Positions 52,443-61,937 of a stretch of 64,000 bases of DNA are shown piece after piece. The notes beneath the pieces are model-generated. The model saw nothing but the letters and a program-made list of their open reading frames with translations. It ran no database searches and had not been told where the DNA came from. A program made the position numbers and the translations under genes. Location of the stretch: the NCBI RefSeq assembly GCF_025660475.1, contig NZ_JAOUSF010000002.1:434001-498000 (forward strand), written 5' to 3'. The stretch's first letter is position 1, and every line of letters starts with the position of its first letter. This DNA is from Perspicuibacillus lycopersici (GTDB lineage Bacteria; Bacillota; Bacilli; Bacillales; Caldibacillaceae).

Positions 52443-53405
52443 TTACTCATGATGATTTATCTTTCCCTTCAGCTTTATAAGATATTTATAAGCATGATAG
52501 TCCACACGTTGGCATTTCATATCGTGATACCAGAAATAGTCTAAAGTATGGAATCCCTCTGCATGAACTCCTCCACCGCGCTTTGACTTCTTTTCCACAT
52601 ATTCATTATAAGACTTAACCACATAATGATTTATTTGTATGGGCATGTCTTCATTAGGAACAGGATGGATTCCATACAAACACTCCTTGTTAAAGCAATT
52701 CACCGGAGGTAGCATCGTTCTCCTATGTTTTCCCCACATGAGATGCATATACTGGTTCTTCTTATAGTTCTGATCATATTCGTATGAAGTATTAAAGAAA
52801 TATTTTCCTATATTTGCATATTTTTTCCAACCAATTATGAAATCTTCTGTGATGAGTCCATTAACATCCCTATTAATGATTCCAGAGGAGCCCATATATT
52901 TCCAATAAACAATCACAACCGGACGGTTCTTTTCAAAAGGCATTAAAAATTCTCTAACTGTATCCATTTTATTTGGGATAATATACTCATCCAGATCAAT
53001 GAAAGCAATCCACTGTGTTTCTGAGCCAAACCGTTCTACGCAATCTTTATATGCCTCCATTTGACCTTGTGGGATGGGCCAATCTATTAAGGTTACTTCA
53101 CCATTATTTATATAGGGAGTAAGTATTTCCTCGTATTCATCCTCAGAAAAATTGTTATATAAATAGAAGTGGTCAATTCCCACTATTTTATGAAATTCAA
53201 TCCACTCTTTTAAGTATTTTCCTTCATCCCTGAAAATAGCACAAATTGAAACATAGAACTTCTTCTCTTTTTTGTTCCTCGGGTGGATAAAATTGAGTAG
53301 CAACTTATAGTACGGCGTCATTACCAGTGACGCTGTTTTTTTAATTAAATACCTAAACTCATTTATAGGTCTGTCAAAGATTAGATACCTATTTTCCTTA
53401 ATCAT
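52443..53405 (-). CDS. Glycosyltransferase family 92 (DUF23) protein
   Basis: 320 residues. FYVSICAIFRDEGKYLKEWI, EFHKIVGIDHFYLYNNFSED, QWIAFIDLDEYIIP (the DxD motif) and HLMWGKHRRTML fit the GT92 family, GT-A-fold enzymes often found in polysaccharide clusters. It may add one sugar, possibly galactose, to the lipid-linked unit. The start follows GGAGGAA; it is 2 nt from the upstream glycosyltransferase gene. Confidence 0.88.
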   Translation of the reverse strand: MIKENRYLIFDRPINEFRYLIKKTASLVMTPYYKLLLNFIHPRNKKEKKFYVSICAIFRDEGKYLKEWIEFHKIVGIDHFYLYNNFSEDEYEEILTPYINNGEVTLIDWPIPQGQMEAYKDCVERFGSETQWIAFIDLDEYIIPNKMDTVREFLMPFEKNRPVVIVYWKYMGSSGIINRDVNGLITEDFIIGWKKYANIGKYFFNTSYEYDQNYKKNQYMHLMWGKHRRTMLPPVNCFNKECLYGIHPVPNEDMPIQINHYVVKSYNEYVEKKSKRGGGVHAEGFHTLDYFWYHDMKCQRVDYHAYKYLIKLKGKINHHE

Positions 53406-53407
53406 TT

Positions 53408-54343
53408 TTATCTGTTTCCTCCTTTGAAGAACCTTGCGAGTTTCTTTAAAGCTCTACTGGTATACAAAACTACTATCCTTTTTTGCACTCTTGCGACTGA
53501 GTAATATACTTCCATCAACTCTTTACTATTTGATAATTCATATGAACACGGTTTTTTCAGAACAATATAAGAAAAGTAAAGTTCTGCAATAAAACTCAAT
53601 ATACAGTCCTTCACGTGCCTATATGTGTCCAATGAAATATAATTTTGTCTATATAAGTCAAGTATTACAGAAGGATACTCCACAGCAAATGCAAAAAAAA
53701 GGTTATACTTTCCTTTCTTTGTATTATCTGTTTTAATTTCATTAAATAGGTTTTTATTATCAACTATATATTCATCTCGATTTTTTTTATCAAACAATAT
53801 GGTAAGATGTGGAAAAAGTTTATTATACGGGATATCCTGTTCCAACGATAAGAAATCTTCTTTCCATACACCTAAACCTGCAGACCATGATGAGTAATAT
53901 CCCATTGCTTTCACAAATTCATTAAAGTTCTGTAGAGGCAGATAATTTTTTTTCAATGATCCGTTTGCAAAAAAAGTAATTGGTTTTCTATCAGAATGAT
54001 TCTGGACAAATCTTATCAAATATTCAAGTGAACCTTCTACTAAAACTGCTCTATGATTTACAAACTTTATAAAGTAGCCATTTGCCAGTTTGAAAGATTC
54101 AATTTGATTTTGAAACTGAATAGCATCAGTTTTCTTGTAAATAAGATTACTATAGTTTCTAGAGAATTCTCTTATCTTGCTTTCAAAATCAAAATTATTC
54201 CCATTGTCCGTAATAACAACTTCAAACAAAGATTCTTCTATTTTCTGTTCATAAATGCTATTTAAAACCGGTATTACCCATTCCAATACTCCATTTGTGG
54301 GAATACACAACGACAACAATGGGCGTCCTATACTTTCTGCCAT
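53408..54343 (-). CDS. Family 2-like glycosyltransferase
   Basis: 311 residues. The N-terminus LLSLCIPTNGVLEWVIPVLN then SIYEQKIEESLFEVVITDNG resembles the GT2 nucleotide-sugar fold. A DxD-like motif is not obvious: the usual position reads VNHRAVLVEGSLEYLI. A basic C-terminal segment (TSRALKKLARFFKGG) may touch the membrane. The sugar is unknown. Confidence 0.8.
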   Translation of the reverse strand: MAESIGRPLLSLCIPTNGVLEWVIPVLNSIYEQKIEESLFEVVITDNGNNFDFESKIREFSRNYSNLIYKKTDAIQFQNQIESFKLANGYFIKFVNHRAVLVEGSLEYLIRFVQNHSDRKPITFFANGSLKKNYLPLQNFNEFVKAMGYYSSWSAGLGVWKEDFLSLEQDIPYNKLFPHLTILFDKKNRDEYIVDNKNLFNEIKTDNTKKGKYNLFFAFAVEYPSVILDLYRQNYISLDTYRHVKDCILSFIAELYFSYIVLKKPCSYELSNSKELMEVYYSVARVQKRIVVLYTSRALKKLARFFKGGNR

Positions 54344-54394
54344 AAAACACTTCCCCTATCGACTCTCTAATACTGCTATCCTATATTAGTAATT

Positions 54395-54967
54395 TTAATA
54401 CATACCTATAGTTTGAATTACCCTCGCTGGTGTCCCGACTGCAACACTAAAAGGAGGGATATCCTTAGTAACTACCGAGTTTGCACCAATTACGCTATTC
54501 TTTCCAATTGTAACACCTGCCATAACCGCAACACCCTCACCAATCCAAACATTTTCTTCAATTATTACTGGCCCCTTAGAATATAGTTTTCTTTTGCTCG
54601 GAGGTATTTGTAGGGTTTCTATACAGGTATCTCCGTGTCCATGGTCAGTAATAAAAACCTTACTAGCAATTAAAACACCTTTCCCAATTACAACCTTATT
54701 AATGCACGCAATATGCACATCATAATTAATGGACACGTCATCCCCTATCATTATTTCAGGAGTGAATTTATCATTTCCTAATGAATCTATTGCCTCTAAT
54801 TGCAATCTTGGTTTAGTTCTTATATTATCTCCTGCTGTTATATAAGATTCACCCGATAATACAAAAGGAGATTCAAAAATAACTCGAGTACCACATTTTC
54901 TGAATTTCAACTTCCTTGGATAAAATACAATTCTGTTTTTTATTGCTTTCAGATACTTAAAAAGCAT
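54395..54967 (-). CDS. Hexapeptide-repeat O-acetyltransferase
   Basis: 190 residues with left-handed beta-helix repeats: PEIMIGDDVSINYDVHIACI, VVIGKGVLIASKVFI, the catalytic-type His in TDHGHGD, then VIIEENVWIGEGVAVMAGVT and GKNSVIGANSVVTKDIPPFS. These are features of CatB/Wzx-cluster acetyltransferases. It probably O-acetylates a sugar of the repeat unit using acetyl-CoA. Confidence 0.9.
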   Translation of the reverse strand: MLFKYLKAIKNRIVFYPRKLKFRKCGTRVIFESPFVLSGESYITAGDNIRTKPRLQLEAIDSLGNDKFTPEIMIGDDVSINYDVHIACINKVVIGKGVLIASKVFITDHGHGDTCIETLQIPPSKRKLYSKGPVIIEENVWIGEGVAVMAGVTIGKNSVIGANSVVTKDIPPFSVAVGTPARVIQTIGMY

Positions 54968-54985
54968 GTTATTTCACCCGCATTT

Positions 54986-56110
54986 TTATTCATTCTTATT
55001 TATTGCATTTTTTAAGGCTTCTAAAAAATCGTGCTTATATTCTTGGTCAGGCTCTAAATATGCACCCTCACCCCATTCATTCCAGGCAGTAATAAATACA
55101 AACTCTTTTTGTTGTTCTTTTGAAATAGCAAGCAGCTCGCTTAAATACTTTTCAAATTTCTGAGGAGTTTCACCTGTTATAACCTTACCATTGGAGCCAC
55201 GTCTCGGTGAGTCGTCATAACTGACAAACCCACCATACATTATATTTTTCCCGACATTCTTTCTTGCATGAGATAATATGGACGCCCAAACTTGATCGTA
55301 ATCGAATATTGTCAAATCGTTTTTCATGTTAAACTGATCTATAATTTTATTAGCGATTCTATTAAAAATGTTTTTATTTTGCCATGCTGAAAACATTGGC
55401 TCATACGTAAACAGAGCATCAAAGCAGTCCATTGAATCATATGGATTCAACCTACTAACGAGATACATCCCAGAATAGCCAGACTCTTTTGCAAGTTCAT
55501 TCCAGTATGCACACATTTTTTTAAGAGTGTCCTTTTGAGTATAATTCCAGATAATAAAAAGTGGCTTATTGTCAATCTTTATATATCTCTCATCTGCAAA
55601 AAATTGGTTCAGATAATCAAAATGAATTTTCCAGTCTGCCTCATCTCCATATTCGAGCTTCGCAAGAATTCCATCATCTGTTTTTATCTCATCGATATTC
55701 GCATCAACTTTTGGCGACCAGGCGTTAGTATTATGTTTGTACTTACTCCAAGTACGTACCCAAGAATTATTATCCCATGCAAGGAAAAATGGCATATCTA
55801 TCTCCTTATGCTTAAGTAGCAGTTCAGCTGGTTTGGTAAGAACTCTCTGCTGGCTGGAAAACCAATAATGATAAATTCCAAATCCGTAGACACCATATTC
55901 TTTTGCTAAACTCGCTTGCCATTGAATTTCCTCTACATTCGATAGGTCATAGTAATGCTCATTAAGAGGAACTCTAGGCTGCCTATGCCCTTCATACAGT
56001 ACTGTAGAAGTCTTTACACTATGCCAATCCGTAAACCCCTTTCCCCACCATTTATTATTTTCTTCAGTCTCATGATACTGAGGCAGATACATAGTAATTA
56101 CTTTTGTCAT
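54986..56110 (-). CDS. WbsX-type glycosyl protein (GH99-like fold)
   Basis: 374 residues. TMYLPQYHETEENNKWWGKG, FTDWHSVKTSTVLYEGHRQP, YGVYGFGIYHYWF, FFLAWDNNSWVRTW and FVFITAWNEWGEGAYLEPDQ are hallmarks of the WbsX family (PF14307), which has a GH99-like barrel and occurs in O-antigen and capsule clusters. Whether it transfers or trims sugars is not settled. The start follows GGAGGAA. Confidence 0.9.
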   Translation of the reverse strand: MTKVITMYLPQYHETEENNKWWGKGFTDWHSVKTSTVLYEGHRQPRVPLNEHYYDLSNVEEIQWQASLAKEYGVYGFGIYHYWFSSQQRVLTKPAELLLKHKEIDMPFFLAWDNNSWVRTWSKYKHNTNAWSPKVDANIDEIKTDDGILAKLEYGDEADWKIHFDYLNQFFADERYIKIDNKPLFIIWNYTQKDTLKKMCAYWNELAKESGYSGMYLVSRLNPYDSMDCFDALFTYEPMFSAWQNKNIFNRIANKIIDQFNMKNDLTIFDYDQVWASILSHARKNVGKNIMYGGFVSYDDSPRRGSNGKVITGETPQKFEKYLSELLAISKEQQKEFVFITAWNEWGEGAYLEPDQEYKHDFLEALKNAINKNE

Positions 56111-56170
56111 GCAATTTCCTCCAATACAAATTAATCGTTTAACCGGTCTTTTTATATACTGCTATGGACA

Positions 56171-57259
56171 TTAATCACCTAGAATAACTTTCAATGTTTC
56201 CTTTGCCACAGAATCTTTATTGAATTTTCTTGCTCTTTCCATTCCTGTATTAATCATTTCGATACGCAATTCTGGAGTTTGAACTATTTTTAATATTTTT
56301 TGGGCGAGATCTGCTGGTTCATATGGATCAAAAGTGATAACTGCATCTCCACCAACTTCAGGCATTGATGATGTGTTGGAACACAAAACTGGTGTGCCTT
56401 TTGACATAGCTTCCAATATGGGTAAACCGAAACCTTCAAATAAAGAGGGAAATATGAATGCATATGCTTTAGCATACAAGTTCATTAACTCTTCATCAGA
56501 TACATATCCAAAAAATTTTACTTTCGATTCAATATCTTTATCCTTTATTTCTTGTATTATGTTTCCATAGTCATTACCTTTTTTACCAACAACATATATC
56601 ATAAACTTGTCCCTAATAAAAGTAGGCAATTGACTGAAAGCTTTTAATAGCCCCATCAAATTCTTAGCTCTTTCTGTTTCACTTACAAACAAAAAATAAT
56701 TTTCCGGTTGACATATATCACGGGTTTCGGGTGTATCGACTGAATTGTAAATAACCGCGACTCTATTTTCTGAAATATTAAACCTATTACATATATCATC
56801 TTTAGAGTACTGTGACACAGTAATTATTTTATCGGAGACCTTAGCTTGATGTTTTACTATCAATCTCCTAATAAACGCTTGCTTCTTAGAATATTTCTCT
56901 GGAATAACATATTCTGCTAAATCATGAATCGTTGATACCAGCTTACATGGCTTAATTATGATTGCTTGTGTATCTATCAGAAAGAGTACGTCTGGGTTAT
57001 ATTTTTTACATTTTAGCGGAAAAATTATAGACAAGTAAAAATTTCTAGTTAACTGACTATTTTTAATGTCAAGCTCAATAAAATGAATGTTGTGTTGTTT
57101 TATCTTTAAAAAATCATATTCTTTCATCCATTTGCCATAAAATACATAATATTGATTTTCTTTATCTATTTCAGCAATTGCTGGCAGTAAATTGTTAAAA
57201 TATCTGCCCACACCCCTCGGCAATTCATAAGATAATACCGCATTTATTACTATATTCAT
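56171..57259 (-). CDS. Family 4 glycosyltransferase (GT-B fold)
   Basis: 362 residues. RGVGRYFNNLLPAI near the N-terminus is the acceptor-side glycine loop, YFLFVSETERAKNLMGLLKA opens the C-terminal donor domain, and PSLFEGFGLPILEAMSKGTP is the EX7E donor-binding motif. It is a retaining transferase of the mannosyl- or glucosyl-transferase type; the sugar is unknown. The start follows GAGAGGAA. Confidence 0.93.
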   Translation of the reverse strand: MNIVINAVLSYELPRGVGRYFNNLLPAIAEIDKENQYYVFYGKWMKEYDFLKIKQHNIHFIELDIKNSQLTRNFYLSIIFPLKCKKYNPDVLFLIDTQAIIIKPCKLVSTIHDLAEYVIPEKYSKKQAFIRRLIVKHQAKVSDKIITVSQYSKDDICNRFNISENRVAVIYNSVDTPETRDICQPENYFLFVSETERAKNLMGLLKAFSQLPTFIRDKFMIYVVGKKGNDYGNIIQEIKDKDIESKVKFFGYVSDEELMNLYAKAYAFIFPSLFEGFGLPILEAMSKGTPVLCSNTSSMPEVGGDAVITFDPYEPADLAQKILKIVQTPELRIEMINTGMERARKFNKDSVAKETLKVILGD

Positions 57260-57274
57260 GGTATATATTTCCTC

Positions 57275-57778
57275 TCATTTTATTCCTATTAAATTTTTTA
57301 CAATTTTTTCAAATACCATATTAAACTTCGCGTTATTACTCTTTAGTCCACTTGGCATATTAGCAACAATTTCATCATAATGTAAAAGCGTATCACCTAG
57401 TTTTTCTATTTCTTCCACTACTATAATAGTTCCCATCCGCTCAGCGACAGCCTTGCTAAAATCCACCTGATGATTATTGACGTGCTCTTTAAACTCATAT
57501 TTTCTAGGAACAACTATCGGTTTCTTACCAACTTGTAGCGGCATAATGAAGCTAGAGGGACCACCGTGTGTTATAACTACCCTTGCGTCAGCAATATTTT
57601 TCTCCATCTCACTATACGGAAATAATTTACTCCACTTACAGTGCTTCGGCTCATAAGTAGAAAAGCCAGTCTGGATGATTACATCTTCCTCAATGGTTTC
57701 ATTTTCTTTCAGCTTATCTATATACTTAACTAGCCTGTTGAATTGCTGCTCATGAGTACCCACAGTAACGAATATCAT
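57275..57778 (-). CDS. PssE/Cps14G-like glycosyltransferase subunit (Alg13-like)
   Basis: 167 residues. MIFVTVGTHEQQFNRLVKYI, VITHGGPSSFIMPLQVGKKP and IVVPRKYEFKEHVNNHQ match the GT28 C-domain proteins that provide the catalytic half of split transferases. It should pair with the PssD-like protein encoded 11 nt upstream, as Alg13 with Alg14. In pneumococcal type 14 the pair adds beta-1,4-galactose. Confidence 0.93.
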   Translation of the reverse strand: MIFVTVGTHEQQFNRLVKYIDKLKENETIEEDVIIQTGFSTYEPKHCKWSKLFPYSEMEKNIADARVVITHGGPSSFIMPLQVGKKPIVVPRKYEFKEHVNNHQVDFSKAVAERMGTIIVVEEIEKLGDTLLHYDEIVANMPSGLKSNNAKFNMVFEKIVKNLIGIK

Positions 57779-57789
57779 CTTTTATCACC

Positions 57790-58239
57790 TCAGAATATGC
57801 TCCCAAGGTTTACCGCCTTAGGATACACTTTTTTCATCTCTTCCCATTCAACGATAAATTTATCAGTAATAGGATAAACCATTTTCCCAGTTATAGTTGG
57901 CTTGTCAATTCTGTCGAAGACCTCTATATAAATTGTTTTTGCCCCCAAAAATTTGCCAAGATAGAAAAAAGGGACTGCCACTGCTGCACCAGATGAAATG
58001 ATAATGTCTGGCTTTTCTTTACGCAAAATCCCCCATGCTAACTTTGTGTTAATGAACAAAGCCTTAAGAGAACGGTTGGTAGGATAATAGCACGGATACA
58101 TTTTTTCATCTTTGAGCAAACTTTTTGCATCTTCTTTATCAAAGGTAACCCAAAATCGTTCTTTATTCTGCCAAAACGGTTTCAGCATATACAGATGAGT
58201 TAAATGACCTCCGGAAGATCCTACCATACATACTTTCAT
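57790..58239 (-). CDS. PssD/Cps14F-like membrane-anchoring subunit (Alg14-like)
   Basis: The frame opens at 58278, but ATG at 58239 (MKVCMVGSSGGHLTHL) lies behind AAAAGGAG, giving 149 residues, the usual size. VTFDKEDAKSLLKDEK, PDIIISSGAAVAVPFFYLGK and IEVFDRIDKPTITGKMVYP are Alg14-family motifs. It recruits the PssE-like partner to the membrane and helps acceptor binding. A 370-bp gap upstream separates it from manC and may contain a promoter. Confidence 0.93.
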   Translation of the reverse strand: MKVCMVGSSGGHLTHLYMLKPFWQNKERFWVTFDKEDAKSLLKDEKMYPCYYPTNRSLKALFINTKLAWGILRKEKPDIIISSGAAVAVPFFYLGKFLGAKTIYIEVFDRIDKPTITGKMVYPITDKFIVEWEEMKKVYPKAVNLGSIF

Positions 58240-58611
58240 GTTATCATTTCTCCTTTTCTGATAAACTTTTCTTTTCAAATTATGATTTCCTTTATAAGTG
58301 TTTTATGCGTTATATTGACAAAATTTCTTTCAAATATTATTTTATATATTTATTCCCGCCTATTATAGCATTCACTGAAATCATAGTGGATATCAGTAGG
58401 AGTGCCTATAACTAATTCAAACATGATTATAAATTTATTTTAGTTGGTTGATTTATGAACGAGTAATCTCTATCTTCAAATAGAAATACCAAAATCCTAG
58501 GATCTCAATTTCATATTATGTTCTGTATATTTTTTTCCGATAGTATCGAGAGCCCACCAGAGATAATCTTTTACCAAACGTCATAAACAGGCATTAAATT
58601 GCCAGTTCTAT
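58240..58611 (-). other. Gap between manC and pssD
   Basis: About 370 bp, A/T-rich, with no gene visible on either strand. No clear terminator follows manC; a promoter for the pssD group could lie here but no strong match is seen. Confidence 0.4.
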
Positions 58612-59934
58612 TTATCCCCAACTTTCTAGTTGATAAACCGTCTTGTCCTTCTGGCTGATTTCTTTACCGACCTGAACTTCGATAATACTCATATCAGTTT
58701 CAGCAAAAATGGTATGCTTACAACCAGCAGCAATATAAATTACATCGCCGGTATTTACGACCTGTTCCATTCCATCCACAACAGCCCTGCCTGCCCCATA
58801 TACGATTGTCCAAACTTCATTACGATGTTCATGTGCGTGATAAGTCATCTGATTTCCTGCATCAAGTTTAATTCTCACTGTCATTGAACTCGGTTGAACA
58901 TCGATTACCGTATATGTGCCCCAAGATTTCTCAGCATAGCGAACTTCACTATTGATCTTTTCAACATATGGCTTCATATAACCACTACGTTCTTTATTTG
59001 ACACTAAAATCCCATCTCCGCTGGCAGCAATAATAATGTCTTTACAACCCATGCAAAGGATAGGGATTTCAAGCTCATTAACCACCTGTGTATTCTCACA
59101 GGTTTCATCCAAAGTGACATCGCCTTTAGTCATATCAGCCATAACTTCGGCCATCATATTCCACGTGCCAATATCTTTCCATTCACCTGTATAACGCTTA
59201 ACTTGAATTTTCCGCTCTTTCTCAACAACAGCATAATCAAAACTGATTTTGGATAGCGTGTCATATTTGGAGAGTAGATCACGATAATCCTTAAACTCTA
59301 TCATGCTGTGTGCCTTTTCAAGTAGATATTGTAGCTTAAATGCAAATACACCTGCATTCCAAAGAGCCCCCCGTTTAAGATAAGCTTTAGCAGTATCTCT
59401 ATCAGGTTTTTCTTTAAACTCTTTTACTGTACTGACAGTAGCGGTCTCTTGCGGGATTATATAGCCATACTTCTCAGATGGGTAGGTTGGCTCAATACCC
59501 ATAAGAGTAAGATTTGAGTCTCCTTTTTCTACTAATTGCTCCAGATTTCTAACTGCTTCGTAATAAGTTTTGTCAACATAAGTATCCACTGGACAAACTA
59601 CCACACACTCGTCCATAGCAACATTTAATTCATCCGCGAGGTATGCTGCTGTAAGGGCAATAGCCGGAAACGTATCTCTACGGCAAGGCTCCACACAAAT
59701 GGAAACCTTATCCCCTAGCTGATTTTTAATAGAACTTACCTGTGATTTACTTGTTGCGACAGTAATATTAGCATTAGGATCAACGGTAGTAATCTGTCTA
59801 TAGACTCTCTGAACCATAGACTCTTGATTACCTGCTTCATCTTTGAAGAGGCGAATGAACTGTTTAGAACGAACGTCGTTAGAGAGCGGCCAGAGGCGTT
59901 TACCAGACCCCCCGGAAAGTAATATGATATTCAT
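58612..59934 (-). CDS. manC: Mannose-1-phosphate guanylyltransferase with cupin domain
   Basis: 440 residues, start behind TTGGAGGAC. The nucleotidyltransferase domain begins IILLSGGSGKRLWPLSNDVR and has VCPVDTYVD and EKYGYIIPQ. The C-terminal cupin has SMTVRIKLDAGNQMTYHAHE and VYIAAGCKHTIFAE. It forms GDP-mannose from mannose 1-phosphate; the cupin resembles the isomerase half of bifunctional ManC/AlgA. No gmd or fcl gene is present, so GDP-mannose itself is the probable donor. Confidence 0.93.
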   Translation of the reverse strand: MNIILLSGGSGKRLWPLSNDVRSKQFIRLFKDEAGNQESMVQRVYRQITTVDPNANITVATSKSQVSSIKNQLGDKVSICVEPCRRDTFPAIALTAAYLADELNVAMDECVVVCPVDTYVDKTYYEAVRNLEQLVEKGDSNLTLMGIEPTYPSEKYGYIIPQETATVSTVKEFKEKPDRDTAKAYLKRGALWNAGVFAFKLQYLLEKAHSMIEFKDYRDLLSKYDTLSKISFDYAVVEKERKIQVKRYTGEWKDIGTWNMMAEVMADMTKGDVTLDETCENTQVVNELEIPILCMGCKDIIIAASGDGILVSNKERSGYMKPYVEKINSEVRYAEKSWGTYTVIDVQPSSMTVRIKLDAGNQMTYHAHEHRNEVWTIVYGAGRAVVDGMEQVVNTGDVIYIAAGCKHTIFAETDMSIIEVQVGKEISQKDKTVYQLESWG

Positions 59935-59991
59935 TTGTTAGTCCTCCAATCTAAGACAAGTCTATATTTTATTAGCGCTCCTATAATTCTT

Positions 59992-60840
59992 TCATCTTAT
60001 ATAATTTTTTATTATTGCATTTAATACTTTAGTAAATCTTAAGCTTTTACACATACCAAAACCTTTTGCATTAATCGGGCTATTGCGGTCAATGTTCTGG
60101 TTACCTTTAGCAAGTAGCCTCAATTTTATAGTTCGAACATAACCGTAAAAAACTTTTAAACCTCTGTACAATGCCAAGTTCCAACGCAGGACGGTCTCTG
60201 ATTTCGGATTATCCAAAGTAGAAAGTTACATCCATAATAACCAATTCAACTACTGCACCATATTGGCGAGTAGTCCCGACTTAGCTCTTTCTGAAATTTT
60301 TTTCTCTACAGCGGAACCGTGTGTGATGTCTACACAAGAACAAGAAGATTTCCTTTGCTGCGACATCCTAAATCTTAGTGATACTGTTTCTTTTATAGCT
60401 TCCAAAAAACAATAATTTATGTCATTACCAGTAAAAATAATCATTCGATACTTAGCTACAGTTGACATATACTTAAAATAGTCCTCATTAGAATTGTGGG
60501 AAGCTATTACAACCACGAATCCAAAACATTCCAATACTTTTCATTAAAACTCAACCGAGGCATGGAACGAGCATAACATGAAGGAGATAAGTATTCTGAA
60601 ACTTATCAGATTATTCGAGACTCATCCCAAAATATAAACTATTATTTCTTGTATTGTATCCAATTAATATACTGTGAACTCACCGGCACTGAACTCTAGT
60701 TCACGATAATATCAATACTCAATCTCTTTTGTGTAGCCGTACCAAAAGGAGTCCATCTGAACTTTGAAATTATATACACCAATCCATAATGTGCATAAAA
60801 AATCACCTTGTTTGATATTTATCATTTAGAAACAATCGGC
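59992..60840 (-). pseudogene. Degraded coding fragments between manC and the epimerase gene
   Basis: This 850-bp stretch holds several short open pieces without ribosome sites. Near 59992-60216 one contains GLKVFYGYVRTIKLRLLAKG and INAKGFGMCKSLRF, loosely like the start of a hexapeptide acyltransferase. Near 60250-60534 another contains SNEDYFKYMSTVAKYRMIIF. Near 60720-60790 a third contains KFRWTPFGTATQKRLSIDII. They are in different frames with stops between. It is probably the remains of one or two replaced cluster genes; identity is not established. Confidence 0.45.
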
Positions 60841-60858
60841 ATACTTACCTCGTAGTTT

Positions 60859-61797
60859 TTAAATCATCTGTTGGTTAATCATAAATTCTGCAGTTTTTTT
60901 GATTCCTTCTTCAAGCGATATAGGATTTAATTTCCCATATTCCCTCTCGTATCGACTAATATCGAGGTAGTTAACAGGAACATCAACTTTTCTACCTGGT
61001 AAGTGTTGAACCTTCAAATCAATATCAAGTGCCTTACTGATGCTTCCAAGAACATCTTTGATGCTAGTACCGTATCCACACCCCAAATTAAATGTCCTAT
61101 GTTTGGTTTCACCATCTACAATTGTCTGTATAGCCCGTACAGCATCATCGATATAGATAAAATCTCTTATTACAGAACCATCACCATAAACAATAATTTT
61201 CTCGTTCCGTAATGCTTTATATGTGAATGTTGTCACCGCACCCAGAATCCCATTTGGTCTTTGATATGGGCCATAGGGATTGGCCAAACGAATTACTCTG
61301 TAGTCCAATCCATACATATATTTGTATAAGTATAGTAACTTTTCAATTGATATCTTTTGAATTCCATATGAACTAATAGGGTTTGTTGGATAATCTTCTT
61401 TTAGTGGACAATTTACTTCTTTTCCATAAACAGTTCCTCCTGAAGATATAAATACAACTTTTCCTACGTTACATCTTACACAGGCATCTAACATTTTTGC
61501 TGTAACTATCACATTTGCAACTAATTCTTTAGGAATATGGTGATTAGAAGTTGTTGGGACAGTCGTACTAATAAGATGATAAATAACATCCTGTTTTTTA
61601 AATAAATCATCAAAATTCGTATCTAACTCAAAGGCAGTCTCTTTAATGGATACATTTTTGAAATTTAATAACTCTGGAATTAGTAACTTTGCTTTATCTC
61701 TTACAACTAGAGTTAAATAATTGTTTTCATCTTGTGCTAGAGTTAGTGCTAAATTAGTACCAATAAAACCTGCGGCACCATATATAAGAATATTCAT
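60859..61797 (-). CDS. NAD-dependent nucleotide-sugar epimerase/dehydratase
   Basis: The frame opens at 61830; ATG at 61797 (MNILIYGAAGFIGTNLAL) follows GGTGGT, giving 312 residues. An extended short-chain dehydrogenase with ISSGGTVYGKEV, YGIQKISIEKLL (YxxxK), RLANPYGPYQRPNGILGAVT and the C-terminal substrate part FNLGCGYGTSIKDVL. It resembles GalE-type UDP-sugar 4-epimerases, but the usual Ser-Ser-Ala motif is SSGGTVYG. The exact sugar is unknown. Confidence 0.88.
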   Translation of the reverse strand: MNILIYGAAGFIGTNLALTLAQDENNYLTLVVRDKAKLLIPELLNFKNVSIKETAFELDTNFDDLFKKQDVIYHLISTTVPTTSNHHIPKELVANVIVTAKMLDACVRCNVGKVVFISSGGTVYGKEVNCPLKEDYPTNPISSYGIQKISIEKLLYLYKYMYGLDYRVIRLANPYGPYQRPNGILGAVTTFTYKALRNEKIIVYGDGSVIRDFIYIDDAVRAIQTIVDGETKHRTFNLGCGYGTSIKDVLGSISKALDIDLKVQHLPGRKVDVPVNYLDISRYEREYGKLNPISLEEGIKKTAEFMINQQMI

Positions 61798-61937
61798 AGT
61801 TATACCACCATTTTTTAATCTTTTCATCAAAATAAAATCAATACCATCTTTTTTATATAGAAATAATCTAAGTCACCAAAATAACTTTCACATATTCATA
61901 ACGTTTTATCCAATAACTCTTTTTACATTCACGGGTC

